A model generated the notes under the pieces. That model searched no databases and was not told where the DNA came from. It saw only the letters and a program-made list of their open reading frames with translations. From Clostridium sp. (GTDB taxonomy: Bacteria > Bacillota > Clostridia > Clostridiales > Clostridiaceae): a DNA stretch of 64,000 bases. The first letter of the stretch is position 1, and the number at the start of each line of letters is the position of its first letter. Both the position numbers and the translations under genes were made by a program. The stretch is from contig NZ_JAKVOI010000001.1 of NCBI RefSeq assembly GCF_022482905.1, positions 1,303,958 through 1,367,957 on the forward strand. The letters are read 5' to 3'. Below, one piece after another: positions 41,514 through 51,513 of the stretch.

Positions 41514-41528
41514 GATAGTTCTTTGAAT

Positions 41529-43343
41529 TTAAATGTATGGAACACATTCATTTATAAATCTGGATACTTTTTTTGGCTTTCCTCCAAATGTTTCTACGGA
41601 ACACAGATGCAGATTATCTATGGCCCTTGTAATTCCAACATAAAATAGCCTCCTTTCCTCTTCTATGTTTCCTGGTATGCTGTTTACATGTGGAATTATT
41701 CCTTCATTACAGTTCACCATAAACACATTGGCAAATTCCATACCCTTCACACCGTGAATAGTACTCAGTACAATGCCTTCATTTGAGGACAAGCTTTTAG
41801 CTGTGGCATTTGAAAATTTGTCTATATATTTCAGAAGTTCATCTATACTGGAAAATTTCTTTGACACTTCCCTGAATTCTTCCACAATATATTCAATTTT
41901 AGAAATATCTTCATCAATCTTGCTGCAGTATACTTTAAGATATTGCATATACCCTATATCATACATTATAAAATCAACAGTTTTCTGTAATGGCATCTTA
42001 TTCAACTTTTCCACTTTTCTTTTAAGTTTATGTACAACCTTTATTTGCGAATTTGAAATCCCTCCCATATCTTTCAATATATCAAAGCAGTTGTCCCTTA
42101 TAGGGTTCTCCCTAACCTTTCCTATATTTATCCTGCTTATATATCTGTATGGTCTGTTTGCAATTCTCTCAAAACTTTTTCTATCATATCCATCAACAGA
42201 AAGTTTCAAATAGGCAATTATGTCTCTGCAGACATAATGTTCAAAAAAATTATATGGTTCATTCAGAAATCTGAATTTTATACCATGTGCTAGAAAACTG
42301 TCTATTATGCTCCTTGACTCCATATTGCTCCTGTAAAAAACGGCTGTGTCTTCAAAGTTATATCTATTTCCAGTTGTTTTAAATGAAATATAATCTGATT
42401 CTTCATTAACACTTTTAAAAGTCATAAATTCCATATTGCCATGTTTTTTTCTATGAGGCTTTATAATTTTGTCATTTCGGTTTTTATTATTTGATATGAG
42501 TACTTTGGAAAGTTCAACTATATTTTCCACACTTCTATAATTCATGTTCAGAAAAAGTTTTCTACCTCTGTCAAAGTACATGTCAAAATTCACCATACAT
42601 TCCGGGTTCGAGCCTCTGAAGCCATATATGCATTGATCTTCATCCCCTACTGCAAATATTGAATTCCCATATGCTATAAGTTTCAAAAGTTCCATCTGTA
42701 TTCTGTCGGAATCCTGAAATTCATCAATCAATATATATTTGAATATATTTCTGCATTTATTCAAAATATAGCTGTTCTCAAGGAATAATTCCCTAGCCTT
42801 AAATTGAAGATCGTCAAAATCCATTAGGCAGTGCTTTTTCTTGTATTCTTCATATACGTTGAAACAATGCTTAAAAATACTTTTATCTACCTTGCTCTTA
42901 AAATCATCCATATTGCAGCTCTCACTTTTTAAATGGGAAATATCATTTAAAATATACTTCACTTTCTGTGATTCAACCTGATCCATATACAATCGCAGAA
43001 TACCGGTAATAAGCTTCTGAGCCCCGTCTTCACTTATTATATCAATTTTGTTTCCGTATTTGGATAATATTCTATAAAAGAGAGAATGAAAAGTTCCAAA
43101 AAAAGGAGTCCTGTTCCTGCCTGATGATATTTTCAAATATCTATACTTCATATTTTCCGCCGCAGATTTAGTGAAAGTTATCACCAGTATATTGGACGGA
43201 TCTATTCCTCTATTTTCCACAAGATTGTATACCCTGTTTATAATAACGGTAGTTTTTCCTGAGCCGGGCGGCGCACAAACTACCACATTTCTGTAGTCTG
43301 TATAAACAGCTTTTTCCTGCATTGGGTCCAATTCCATTTTCAT
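41529..43343 (-). CDS. UvrD/Rep family DNA helicase
   Basis: About 604 aa, a superfamily 1A ATP-dependent 3'-5' helicase. The motifs are in order: Walker A VVCAPPGSGKTTVIINRVY, DEFQDSDRIQMELL (Walker B), GDEDQCIYGFRGSNP, LNMNYRSVENIVELS, IVLSTIHGVKGMEFANVFM and FYVGITRAIDNLHL. It is shorter than PcrA (about 740 aa), so it is a compact paralogue rather than the main PcrA. A TTG at 43358 opens the frame, but the ATG at 43343 follows AGGAG better. It converges with agrB. Confidence 0.92.
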   Translation of the reverse strand: MKMELDPMQEKAVYTDYRNVVVCAPPGSGKTTVIINRVYNLVENRGIDPSNILVITFTKSAAENMKYRYLKISSGRNRTPFFGTFHSLFYRILSKYGNKIDIISEDGAQKLITGILRLYMDQVESQKVKYILNDISHLKSESCNMDDFKSKVDKSIFKHCFNVYEEYKKKHCLMDFDDLQFKARELFLENSYILNKCRNIFKYILIDEFQDSDRIQMELLKLIAYGNSIFAVGDEDQCIYGFRGSNPECMVNFDMYFDRGRKLFLNMNYRSVENIVELSKVLISNNKNRNDKIIKPHRKKHGNMEFMTFKSVNEESDYISFKTTGNRYNFEDTAVFYRSNMESRSIIDSFLAHGIKFRFLNEPYNFFEHYVCRDIIAYLKLSVDGYDRKSFERIANRPYRYISRINIGKVRENPIRDNCFDILKDMGGISNSQIKVVHKLKRKVEKLNKMPLQKTVDFIMYDIGYMQYLKVYCSKIDEDISKIEYIVEEFREVSKKFSSIDELLKYIDKFSNATAKSLSSNEGIVLSTIHGVKGMEFANVFMVNCNEGIIPHVNSIPGNIEEERRLFYVGITRAIDNLHLCSVETFGGKPKKVSRFINECVPYI

Positions 43344-43477
43344 ATCTATCTCCTGCAACTCATGTAATCCATTTAAATGTTGCTATTGTAATAATTTCAT
43401 TAAAGTATTACAATATTCATATATTGATTATTGTCATAATTTATATGATTAAAACATAAACAGAGGAGATTTTATTT

Positions 43478-44959
43478 ATGGAATACATAAAAAATTTCGA
43501 TATAAGAACCAGCAGAAATCTCACCATGCTTGTTGATTTCTACGAACTCACCATGTCCAATGGATATCTGGAAAGTAATATAGGAAATAGAATAGCTTAT
43601 TTTGATATGTTTTTCAGAAAAATACCCGATGAAGGCGGATATTGCATTATGGCAGGTGTTCAACAGGTAATAGAATATTTGTCCAATCTAAACTTTTCAA
43701 AAGACGATATAGATTATTTAAGAAGCAAAGAGGATTTTTCAGAAAAGTTTTTAGACTACTTAGAAAATTTTAAATTCACCTGCGATGTATGGGCAATTCC
43801 AGAAGGAAATCCTGTTTTCCCGAATGAACCTCTTATAACTGTCAGAGGCCCGGCTATACAAGCCCAGTTTGTAGAGACCATGATACTCTTGACTATAAAC
43901 CATCAGACTTTAATTGCCACAAAGGCAAACAGGATCTGCAAAGCAGCCAAGGGAAGACCTGTCATGGAATTTGGCTCAAGACGTGCCCAGGGATATGACG
44001 GTGCAATATATGGTGCCAGAGCTGCCGTCATAGGCGGCTGCAGTTCAACAGCCTGCACTATATCAGAACAGATGTTTGGAATACCGGCCGTAGGAACAAT
44101 GGCACACAGCTGGGTACAGCTTTTCTCATCAGAATATGAGTCCTTCAAGGCATGGGCGGAGATATACCCGGACAACTGCGTACTTTTAATCGATACCTAT
44201 AATGTACTCAAATCTGGACTTCCAAATGCCATACGGGTCTTTAAAGAAATACTTCTTCCAAACGGGAAAAGGCCTAAAGGAATAAGAATAGACAGCGGTG
44301 ATATAACCTACCTTACCAAAAAGTGCAGAAAAATACTTGATGATGCAGGTTTCAATGATGTTAAAATAGTAATTTCAAATTCTCTGGATGAATTCATCAT
44401 AAGGGATGTACTTAGTCAGGGTGCATACATTGATTCTTTCGGCGTGGGAGAAAGACTCATAACCGCAAGATCGGAACCTGTCTTTGGAGGGGTATACAAA
44501 CTGGTTGCCGTAGAAGCTGAGAATGGAAATATAATCCCAAAGATAAAGATAAGTGAAAATGAAGAAAAGATAACAAATCCTGGATTCAAAAAAATCTACA
44601 GATTGTATGACAAGGATGAAAACAAGGCAATAGCCGACTTGATAACTTTAAGAGATGAGAAACTGGATGCTTCAAATTCTCTAGAAATATTTGATCCGGT
44701 CTTTACATGGAAAAAGAAGAAATTGAAGAACTACTACATCAAAGATTTGATGGTAAAAATATTTGATCACGGAAAATTGATATATGAAAGTCCTGACGTA
44801 ATGGATATCAGAAATATTGTAAAAGAGGAAACGGAAAAAATGTGGCCTGAGGTCTTAAGATTTGAGAATCCTCACAATTACTACGTAGATTTGTCTACAA
44901 AACTCTGGAATCTAAAACAGGATCTACTTCACAAATATTCATCAACCTATGAAGAGTAA
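43478..44959 (+). CDS. pncB: nicotinate phosphoribosyltransferase
   Basis: This 493-aa enzyme of NAD salvage makes nicotinate mononucleotide from nicotinate and PRPP with ATP use. It has LTMLVDFYELTMSNGYLESN near the start, VWAIPEGNPVFPNEPLITVRGP, the substrate region VMEFGSRRAQGYDGAIYGARAAVIGGCSSTACTISEQ and GTMAHSWVQLF, and the PRPP-contacting GIRIDSGDITYLTKK. The length fits the long bacterial form. An AGAGGAGA site precedes the ATG. Confidence 0.95.
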   Translation: MEYIKNFDIRTSRNLTMLVDFYELTMSNGYLESNIGNRIAYFDMFFRKIPDEGGYCIMAGVQQVIEYLSNLNFSKDDIDYLRSKEDFSEKFLDYLENFKFTCDVWAIPEGNPVFPNEPLITVRGPAIQAQFVETMILLTINHQTLIATKANRICKAAKGRPVMEFGSRRAQGYDGAIYGARAAVIGGCSSTACTISEQMFGIPAVGTMAHSWVQLFSSEYESFKAWAEIYPDNCVLLIDTYNVLKSGLPNAIRVFKEILLPNGKRPKGIRIDSGDITYLTKKCRKILDDAGFNDVKIVISNSLDEFIIRDVLSQGAYIDSFGVGERLITARSEPVFGGVYKLVAVEAENGNIIPKIKISENEEKITNPGFKKIYRLYDKDENKAIADLITLRDEKLDASNSLEIFDPVFTWKKKKLKNYYIKDLMVKIFDHGKLIYESPDVMDIRNIVKEETEKMWPEVLRFENPHNYYVDLSTKLWNLKQDLLHKYSSTYEE

Positions 44960-44979
44960 ATTTATTGCGGAGAGGAAAT

Positions 44980-45594
44980 TTATAATTTTCCCCCGCATTT
45001 TACTATATCCGCAAATCTTTTCAATACAAGTGCAGTAAACCCCCATATGACATAGTCTTCATATCTATAAAAATAATCTCTTACACTTCCCTTTCTGAAT
45101 TTGTAATTTTTGCCGTCATTTATGAGGTGATATGGAAATTTTTCATCCAATTCTTGAACCAGTGGAAGTTCATAAGCATCAGGCCTGGTATCTATAAAGA
45201 ATTTCAGCGGTACCTTGAAAACATGATCCACCTCAGATTTATTTGGGACTATATTATAATCTCCTTTTAATCTTGATACAAAGGGAAACATCATAAAGTT
45301 GAATGGTGTAACTACATAATCCATGTCTCCTATAAAATCAATGTCTTCTCTGTTCAAATTCAATTCTTCCATGGTTTCCCTTATAGCAGCATCTTTTGGG
45401 AATTCATCCTTCTCTATCTTTCCACCTGGAAGGCATATATCTCCTGGTTGATGTGATAAATTCATTGATCTCACTTCAAATATTACCTGTGGATCACAAT
45501 TACTTTCTGTCAAAAGAAGCATAACTGATGCCCTGTTGAAATTTCCTATTATAGTCGGCTTCCTATTTTTAAATATATTATATATATTATCCAT
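44980..45594 (-). CDS. Nudix hydrolase, CoA pyrophosphatase type
   Basis: The 204-aa protein has the Nudix box GGKIEKDEFPKDAAIRETMEELN. The preceding MLLLTESNCDPQVIFEVRSMNLSHQPGDICLPGG fits the NuCoA motif of CoA/NADH pyrophosphatases (MutT/YeaB group). It would cleave CoA or related dinucleotides. It converges with the nicotinate phosphoribosyltransferase gene, with 20 bases between stops. The AAGGAGTG site precedes the ATG. Confidence 0.9.
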   Translation of the reverse strand: MDNIYNIFKNRKPTIIGNFNRASVMLLLTESNCDPQVIFEVRSMNLSHQPGDICLPGGKIEKDEFPKDAAIRETMEELNLNREDIDFIGDMDYVVTPFNFMMFPFVSRLKGDYNIVPNKSEVDHVFKVPLKFFIDTRPDAYELPLVQELDEKFPYHLINDGKNYKFRKGSVRDYFYRYEDYVIWGFTALVLKRFADIVKCGGKL

Positions 45595-45730
45595 TTGGAT
45601 TCACTCCTTTTCAAAAATTCTTGCAATTGTAAAATACTATTCTTAATGATATACTTTTAGTATTATATTCATATTATAATATTGTTCAACATAAAGTACA
45701 TATAAATTCAGACAATTGGAGTGATTCATT

Positions 45731-46954
45731 TTGAAGAAAAATAAACTTTGTTTAGTCTTGATGCTTATTATCGTTTTCTTTGCTAATTCCATTGTATTTT
45801 CAAAAGAAACCGGAAATGTTGCTCCTCAAATATATGGTCAGTCGGCAATTACAGTGGACATGCAGACTGGTGAAATAATATACGAAAAAAACATAGATAC
45901 AAGAAGATACCCTGCAAGCACTACAAAACTTATGACTGCAATATTGCTTGCAGAGAACAAAGATAAAAATTCAACTTTAAAATATACCAAAAATGCAAAG
46001 ATGCAGCCGGCTGCATCCTTGAATGACGACATACATCCAATAGATATAGGTGATACCATGACTGCACTCTCTGCAATGGATGCTCTCCTACTATATTCTG
46101 CAAATGATATAGCCTATATGATAGCAGATAATATTGGAAATGGTACTTCTTCTTTTTCAGATGAAATGAATAAAAAAGTACATGAATTTGGCTTGAAAAA
46201 CACCCATTTTGTCACTCCAAATGGGCTTCATAATGCAGATCACTATTCTACAGCTTATGATATGAGTATTATAGCCAAGCATGCTTTTGAAAATCCATGG
46301 ATAAGAGAAACCATGTCAAAACCCACCAGCAGCATAAAAACTTCAAAGGGCCTCACATTTCCTCTCGAAAATAGGAACAAGCTACTTGGGAAAAATGGGT
46401 GTATAGCGGGGAAAACCGGATATACCATACCTGCCGGAAGATGCCTTGTAGCCATATATGAACGTTCCGGCAGAAAAATGCTTGGTGTAGTCATGAAATC
46501 AGTTTATGATGCAGATGATACCAATGTATTCAATGACATGGAAAAAATAATAGATTGGAGTTACAATAAAGAACCTTCCACAATATTTAAAAAGGATTCC
46601 ATTATAACCTACAAAAATCTAAAATACAAACCTCTTGGCTTTGGCCCAAGCGTAAAGCTATCTGTTCCTGTAATTGTATCTGAAAATGTAGGATACTATG
46701 ATAACTCCATAAACAAAAAAGAGCTGAAGGAAAACATATCCTTCAATAGCATAAATTCAGACACGCTTGAAGGAATTTCTCCTATAGGAACTTTAAACGT
46801 GAGTCAGAGGGATTGCACAAAGAACTACAAGCTTTATTCAAATCTCTCTAAAACAGATATATTAAAAAAGAGTTTTCATGTTTATGCAATGGCAATTATT
46901 GCTGCCGCTCTCTTAATATATATATTAGTTAGGAAACTGAGACATTTGCAATAA
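45731..46954 (+). CDS. D-alanyl-D-alanine carboxypeptidase (DacF/DacB type)
   Basis: This 407-aa penicillin-binding protein 5/6-type enzyme trims stem peptides of peptidoglycan. It has an N-terminal signal segment (about 1-26), the active-site STTK motif (Ser63, Lys66 in YPASTTKLMTAILLAENK), YSANDIAYM (SxN) and the IAGKTGYTIPAGRC (KTG) box. A second, C-terminal domain is followed by a membrane anchor (VYAMAIIAAALLIYILVRKLRH). The start is a TTG after GGAGTG. Which Dac protein it replaces is not certain. Confidence 0.93.
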   Translation: MKKNKLCLVLMLIIVFFANSIVFSKETGNVAPQIYGQSAITVDMQTGEIIYEKNIDTRRYPASTTKLMTAILLAENKDKNSTLKYTKNAKMQPAASLNDDIHPIDIGDTMTALSAMDALLLYSANDIAYMIADNIGNGTSSFSDEMNKKVHEFGLKNTHFVTPNGLHNADHYSTAYDMSIIAKHAFENPWIRETMSKPTSSIKTSKGLTFPLENRNKLLGKNGCIAGKTGYTIPAGRCLVAIYERSGRKMLGVVMKSVYDADDTNVFNDMEKIIDWSYNKEPSTIFKKDSIITYKNLKYKPLGFGPSVKLSVPVIVSENVGYYDNSINKKELKENISFNSINSDTLEGISPIGTLNVSQRDCTKNYKLYSNLSKTDILKKSFHVYAMAIIAAALLIYILVRKLRHLQ

Positions 46955-46973
46955 AATATACAAATGTCTCAGT
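46936..46973. terminator. inverted repeat after dac gene
   Basis: ACTGAGACATTTG (46936-46948) and CAAATGTCTCAGT (46961-46973) are perfect inverted repeats spanning the stop codon of the carboxypeptidase gene. No T run follows on the plus strand, so it might also be a binding site. Confidence 0.5.
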
Positions 46974-47016
46974 CAAAATAGATATTATAATTTTATAGCA
47001 TGAAGGGGGAATCGAA

Positions 47017-48534
47017 TTGAAAATAGAATTTTACGGTGCTGCAGGATGTGTTACCGGTTCCTGTCATCTACTAAAAATAGGAGATAAAAATATACTGCTC
47101 GACTGTGGTATGTATCAAGGTACAGATGAAAAAGAAAGAGGAAACGAAACCTTTAATTTCAATCCTAAGGTAATCGATTACGTAATTCTGAGCCATGCAC
47201 ATATAGACCACAGCGGGAGAATTCCGCTCCTGTATAAACAGGGTTTTAAAGGAACTGTCGTCTGCACGGAAGGTACAAAAGACCTCTGCAGTATAATGCT
47301 TGCTGACAGCGGCCATATTATGGAATCCGATGCTGAATGGAAAAACAGGAGGAGAATACGTCAGGGAATCAATCAGCCAATTGAACCTCTCTATACTGTA
47401 AAGCTCGCCCAGGTGTCCATGTACCTGTTCAAGGGATATCCCTATGATCAATGGATAGAACTGTTTGACGGCTTCAAGCTAAGATTCAGGGATGCCGGAC
47501 ATCTTCTGGGATCAGCCATAATTGAAATGCTAATATCAGAGGATTCCAAAGACATCAAGCTTGTATACACCGGCGATCTTGGAAATAAATGCATTCCAAT
47601 TTTGAAAGATCCAACTTTAGTAGATTACGGTGATTATTTGATAATGGAAAGTACCTATGGTGACAGGCTCCACACCAACCTGACTGATGATATAAAAAAT
47701 CTATCGCAGATTATACTTGACACTTTTAAACGGGGTGGAAATGTAATAATACCTTCTTTTGCAGTGGGCAGAACCCAGGAGGTCATATATTCTCTCAATA
47801 AATATGTCTCGGAAAATACACTTAAGGACATAAAAGTATATATAGACAGTCCTCTGGCCGCAGAATCCACTTCTATATTTTCAAAATATAAGAAATACTA
47901 CGACAGTGAGGCAGCAGGTCTTTTGGAGAAAGGCATAAATCCATTGAATTTTAATGGACTGACTTTTGTCAGATCCCCTGAAGAATCCATTAAATTAAAT
48001 AAAATAAATCAAGGTGCCGTCATAATATCAGCCAGCGGAATGTGTGAGGCAGGCAGAATAAAACACCACCTGAAGCACAACCTCTGGAGAAAAGAATGTT
48101 CCATAGTATTTGTAGGCTACCAGGCAGAAGGTACCCTTGGAAGAAAAATACTGGATGGTTCTAAAAAGGTAAAAATATTTGGTGAAGAAATAGCTGTAAA
48201 TGCCAAGATATATAACCTTCAGGGATTATCAGGTCATGCAGACAGGGATGGTCTATTCAACTGGCTCTGCAAATTCAAAACCAAGCCTGAAAAAATCATA
48301 CTGGTTCATGGTGACAGCCAGCCGCTGGAAAACTTGAGCAACTTTTTGAAATCCCATGACTATTCAACTTTTATAGCACATCCAGGTGATACTTTTACAC
48401 CTGGAATGATTCCACAAAAATTCAGTATAGTAAGAAATAAAATACTATCCATAATAAACTCCATAGAGGATCTTGATTCTTTCGACAGAGAAACTCTGAT
48501 AAAAAAAATAGACTCGGAAATAAAGGATATATAA
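47017..48534 (+). CDS. metallo-beta-lactamase/beta-CASP family nuclease
   Basis: The 505-aa protein has the zinc motif LSHAHIDHSGRIPLL (His60, His62, Asp64, His65). It also has the GDLGN metal Asp, the beta-CASP segment IIPSFAVGRTQEVIYSL...IYIDSPLA, and the C-terminal RNA-specificity part SGMCEAGRIKHHLKHNL, VGYQAEGTLGRKI and SGHADRDGL. It belongs to the CPSF73/YSH1-like branch of RNA-processing exonucleases, distinct from RNase J. The start is a TTG after GGGGG. The RNA target is unknown. Confidence 0.93.
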   Translation: MKIEFYGAAGCVTGSCHLLKIGDKNILLDCGMYQGTDEKERGNETFNFNPKVIDYVILSHAHIDHSGRIPLLYKQGFKGTVVCTEGTKDLCSIMLADSGHIMESDAEWKNRRRIRQGINQPIEPLYTVKLAQVSMYLFKGYPYDQWIELFDGFKLRFRDAGHLLGSAIIEMLISEDSKDIKLVYTGDLGNKCIPILKDPTLVDYGDYLIMESTYGDRLHTNLTDDIKNLSQIILDTFKRGGNVIIPSFAVGRTQEVIYSLNKYVSENTLKDIKVYIDSPLAAESTSIFSKYKKYYDSEAAGLLEKGINPLNFNGLTFVRSPEESIKLNKINQGAVIISASGMCEAGRIKHHLKHNLWRKECSIVFVGYQAEGTLGRKILDGSKKVKIFGEEIAVNAKIYNLQGLSGHADRDGLFNWLCKFKTKPEKIILVHGDSQPLENLSNFLKSHDYSTFIAHPGDTFTPGMIPQKFSIVRNKILSIINSIEDLDSFDRETLIKKIDSEIKDI

Positions 48535-48565
48535 AAATGAAGCAGCCATAAGCTGCTTCATTTTT
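48533..48565. terminator. bidirectional terminator
   Basis: AAAAATGAAGCAGC (48533-48546) and GCTGCTTCATTTTT (48552-48565) form a perfect 14-bp stem with a 5-base loop between the convergent nuclease and chemoreceptor genes. Confidence 0.85.
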
Positions 48566-48571
48566 ATATAT

Positions 48572-49750
48572 CTAAACGCCAATACTATTTAATTGCATTA
48601 TACTGCTGTTTACTTTTACAGACAAATTTGAAAGTTCTTCTGTCGTTGTCAACAGTTCTTCAGATGATGCTGCTATTTCCTCCGAAGCTGCTGAAACATT
48701 CTGTGAAGCTTCAGAAACATTCTCCACCTTTTTGAGGACTTCATCATTTTTAGATAAAGTTCCATCAAGAGACTCATTGGTGTCATTTATCAAATTAGGT
48801 ATGGACTTTACAGCATCCATAATGTCTTCAAATGATATTATGGTATCATTGGCTGCAGTAGCTTGATTTTCAAGCAAGGAGCCTATTTCACTTGAATTTT
48901 TAATGACAGCTTGCGTTTCAGCAGTTATAGAAGTAACTAGATTTATTACCTTCTCTGAAGATGTTTTCGATTTTTCGGCTAGCTTTCTGACCTCATCTGC
49001 AACCACTGTAAATCCCTTTCCATGCTCTCCCGCTCTTGCTGCTTCTATAGAAGCATTCAAAGCAAGCAAATTGGTCTGTTCGGATATACCGGATATTACA
49101 TCTGTTATCTTCCCTATTTCTGAAACCGTCCCTGACAGACTGTTTACCTTCTCCATGACTATATCAAATGAACCTTTTATTTTCACTATAAAGTCTATAA
49201 GGTCATATATCTTGTTTTCGCCATCTTTTGCCTTTTCTTCAGTATCTGAAGTACCCTCCGAAACTACACCGAGTTTTTGCTTTACCTTGTCAATTTCAGT
49301 TTTCAAATTATCAATAATGGTCACTATATCCACTATTTCATCCGCCTGAACCTGCGAATCCTTTGATATGTCCTGTATGGAATGGGCCACATCATTTGCG
49401 GATGCTACTATTACCTTCGAACTATTCTCAAGATTATCCGTCAAGGATTTAAGTTTTTGAATTTTATCAGATAAAGACTCTTTACCCTCATCAATATTAT
49501 CCAAAGCTCCTGAATCTGCTCCATATAAAACGTCTTCATGTATAGGCTTCACATACTCCAAATTGCTGCCCATACTTCTTCCCACAATAAAAGCTGCAAT
49601 TAAAAATACAATTCCTATTACCACCGAACTTTCCAGAAAATAACTGGCATTTCCAAAATTATTGGATTGGAAAATATAATAAATGATATTGGAAACCAAA
49701 ATCGGAATAATAGAAAAACATGCTAACATTACTACAAGTTTTTTTTTCAT
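48572..49750 (-). CDS. methyl-accepting chemotaxis protein without an extracellular sensor domain
   Basis: This 392-aa receptor has two adjacent transmembrane helices (about residues 5-26 and 39-61) with only a short loop, so ligand sensing outside the cell is unlikely. The rest is a long helical signalling domain. The hairpin tip is [44 protein letters not shown], which contacts CheA and CheW. No clear HAMP domain is visible. It may sense membrane or energy state. No other chemotaxis gene lies nearby. Confidence 0.93.
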   Translation of the reverse strand: MKKKLVVMLACFSIIPILVSNIIYYIFQSNNFGNASYFLESSVVIGIVFLIAAFIVGRSMGSNLEYVKPIHEDVLYGADSGALDNIDEGKESLSDKIQKLKSLTDNLENSSKVIVASANDVAHSIQDISKDSQVQADEIVDIVTIIDNLKTEIDKVKQKLGVVSEGTSDTEEKAKDGENKIYDLIDFIVKIKGSFDIVMEKVNSLSGTVSEIGKITDVISGISEQTNLLALNASIEAARAGEHGKGFTVVADEVRKLAEKSKTSSEKVINLVTSITAETQAVIKNSSEIGSLLENQATAANDTIISFEDIMDAVKSIPNLINDTNESLDGTLSKNDEVLKKVENVSEASQNVSAASEEIAASSEELLTTTEELSNLSVKVNSSIMQLNSIGV

Positions 49751-49998
49751 TTTTTATTTACCCCCAAAAGTTACAAAGTTTTGTATGTATATGATTATTG
49801 TACCAAAAATCAGTTGAGTTTTAAAGCGGGACTTAAATGTACGCACTTCTGCTCCTATATAGGATTATAGTATAATATGGATATGAAATTACCTTGACAC
49901 AAAAACCTAACTATTATATTATTTAAGAGTGATTGATTTTGACCTTTCGTCTTTCTGATGAGAGGTTTTTACTTTAAAATAATGGGAGTGAATATATA

Positions 49999-51456
49999 AT
50001 GTCCAAAGTCAGAACAAGATTTGCACCAAGTCCTACAGGCTATATGCACGTTGGTAATCTAAGGACTGCTCTTTATGCTTATTTAATAGCAAAACATGAA
50101 TCTGGAGATTTTATACTTAGAATAGAGGATACAGATCAGGATAGATTTGTGGAAGGTGCTTTAGATATAATTTACGATACTTTAAAAATTACAGGCCTGA
50201 AATATGATGAGGGTCCGGATATAGGTGGTTCCGTAGGTCCTTATGTCCAAAGCAGGAGAACAAACATATACCTGGAATATGCAAAAAAATTGATAGAGAA
50301 AGGGGAAGCTTATTACTGTTTTTGTTCAAAAGACAGACTGGAAAAACTCAGAGAGGATGCTGAATCTAAAAAAGCTACATACAAATATGACAAACACTGT
50401 CTAAGTCTTTCCAGAGAGGAAGTAGAAAATAACCTGAAGGCCGGCATTCCACATATAATAAGACAAAATAATCCAGAAACTGGAACTACGATTTTTCACG
50501 ATGAAATATACGGTGATATATCCGTAGACAATTCAGAACTGGATGACATGATATTGATAAAATCAGATGGATTCCCTACATACAATTTTGCAAATGTAGT
50601 AGATGATCATTTAATGGGTATCACCCATGTAGTGCGCGGGAGTGAATATCTATCCTCCTCCCCGAAGTACAATAGATTATATGAAGCTTTTGGCTGGAAA
50701 GTTCCAATTTATGTCCATTGTCCACCAATAATGAAGGATGCCCACCATAAATTGAGCAAGCGAAATGGAGATGCATCTTTTGAAGATCTTCTCAAAAAGG
50801 GCTATTTAAAGGATGCAGTACTTAACTATATAGCCCTTCTTGGATGGAATCCCGGTGGAGAAAATGAGATATTTGACCTTGAAGAACTTGTAAAAGTATT
50901 TGACTATAAAAATATAAATAAATCACCGGCAATATTTGACGATACGAAACTGAAGTGGATGAATGGAGAATACATCAGGAAAATGGATATCCAGGAATTT
51001 ACACAAATTGCTATGCCTTATTATAAGAGTACAATTTCAAGAGATCTGGACTTTATGAAGATAAGCCAGCTAGTTCAGCCTAGAGTTGAGCTGCTGAGCG
51101 AAATACCTGATCTCATAGCTTTCTTTGATTCTCTTCCAGATTATTCTGCTGATCTATATATTCATAAAAAGATGAAGACCAATTTGGAAAATTCCCTTTT
51201 TACTCTTGAAAAAATTATTCCTGTATTTGAGTCAATTAAAAACTGGGACATAGAAAATATAGAAAAGGCATGCATGGATATGGTTCATGAACTCGGTGTT
51301 AAAAATGGAATAGTTCTCTGGCCAGTAAGAACTGCACTCTCCGGAAAGAAATCATCTGCCGGAGGCGCCTACGAAATTGCAGATATAATAGGCAGGGAAG
51401 AATCAATAAAGAGGTTAAATATAGGTCTCAAAAAGCTAAAAGATGCATTGAACTAA
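49999..51456 (+). CDS. gltX: glutamyl-tRNA synthetase
   Basis: This 485-aa class I synthetase has [25 protein letters not shown] (HIGH variant), [44 protein letters not shown] and the KMSKS region [12 protein letters not shown]. The C-terminal anticodon-binding part follows, ending in [19 protein letters not shown]. Length is typical of bacterial GluRS. No zinc-binding Cys motif is seen. Whether the protein also charges tRNA(Gln) (non-discriminating) cannot be read from the sequence. A strong GGGAG site precedes the ATG. Confidence 0.97.
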   Translation: MSKVRTRFAPSPTGYMHVGNLRTALYAYLIAKHESGDFILRIEDTDQDRFVEGALDIIYDTLKITGLKYDEGPDIGGSVGPYVQSRRTNIYLEYAKKLIEKGEAYYCFCSKDRLEKLREDAESKKATYKYDKHCLSLSREEVENNLKAGIPHIIRQNNPETGTTIFHDEIYGDISVDNSELDDMILIKSDGFPTYNFANVVDDHLMGITHVVRGSEYLSSSPKYNRLYEAFGWKVPIYVHCPPIMKDAHHKLSKRNGDASFEDLLKKGYLKDAVLNYIALLGWNPGGENEIFDLEELVKVFDYKNINKSPAIFDDTKLKWMNGEYIRKMDIQEFTQIAMPYYKSTISRDLDFMKISQLVQPRVELLSEIPDLIAFFDSLPDYSADLYIHKKMKTNLENSLFTLEKIIPVFESIKNWDIENIEKACMDMVHELGVKNGIVLWPVRTALSGKKSSAGGAYEIADIIGREESIKRLNIGLKKLKDALN

Positions 51457-51500
51457 TTTTAAAGCTTCAGAGGGTATATACTCCCTGAAGCTTTAAAATT
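51457..51500. terminator. bidirectional terminator
   Basis: TTTTAAAGCTTCAGAGGG (51457-51474) pairs with CCCTGAAGCTTTAAAA (51483-51498). It serves gltX on the plus strand and the thioesterase gene on the minus strand. Confidence 0.8.
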
Positions 51501-51513
51501 TATTTTGTATTGA

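Noticed and set aside
49861-49998. T-box or attenuator leader before gltX
   Set aside because: AAAAACCT and AGGTTTTT could pair over a long distance, but there is no T-box sequence (TGGnACCGCG) and a promoter-like TTGACA lies close to the left arm.
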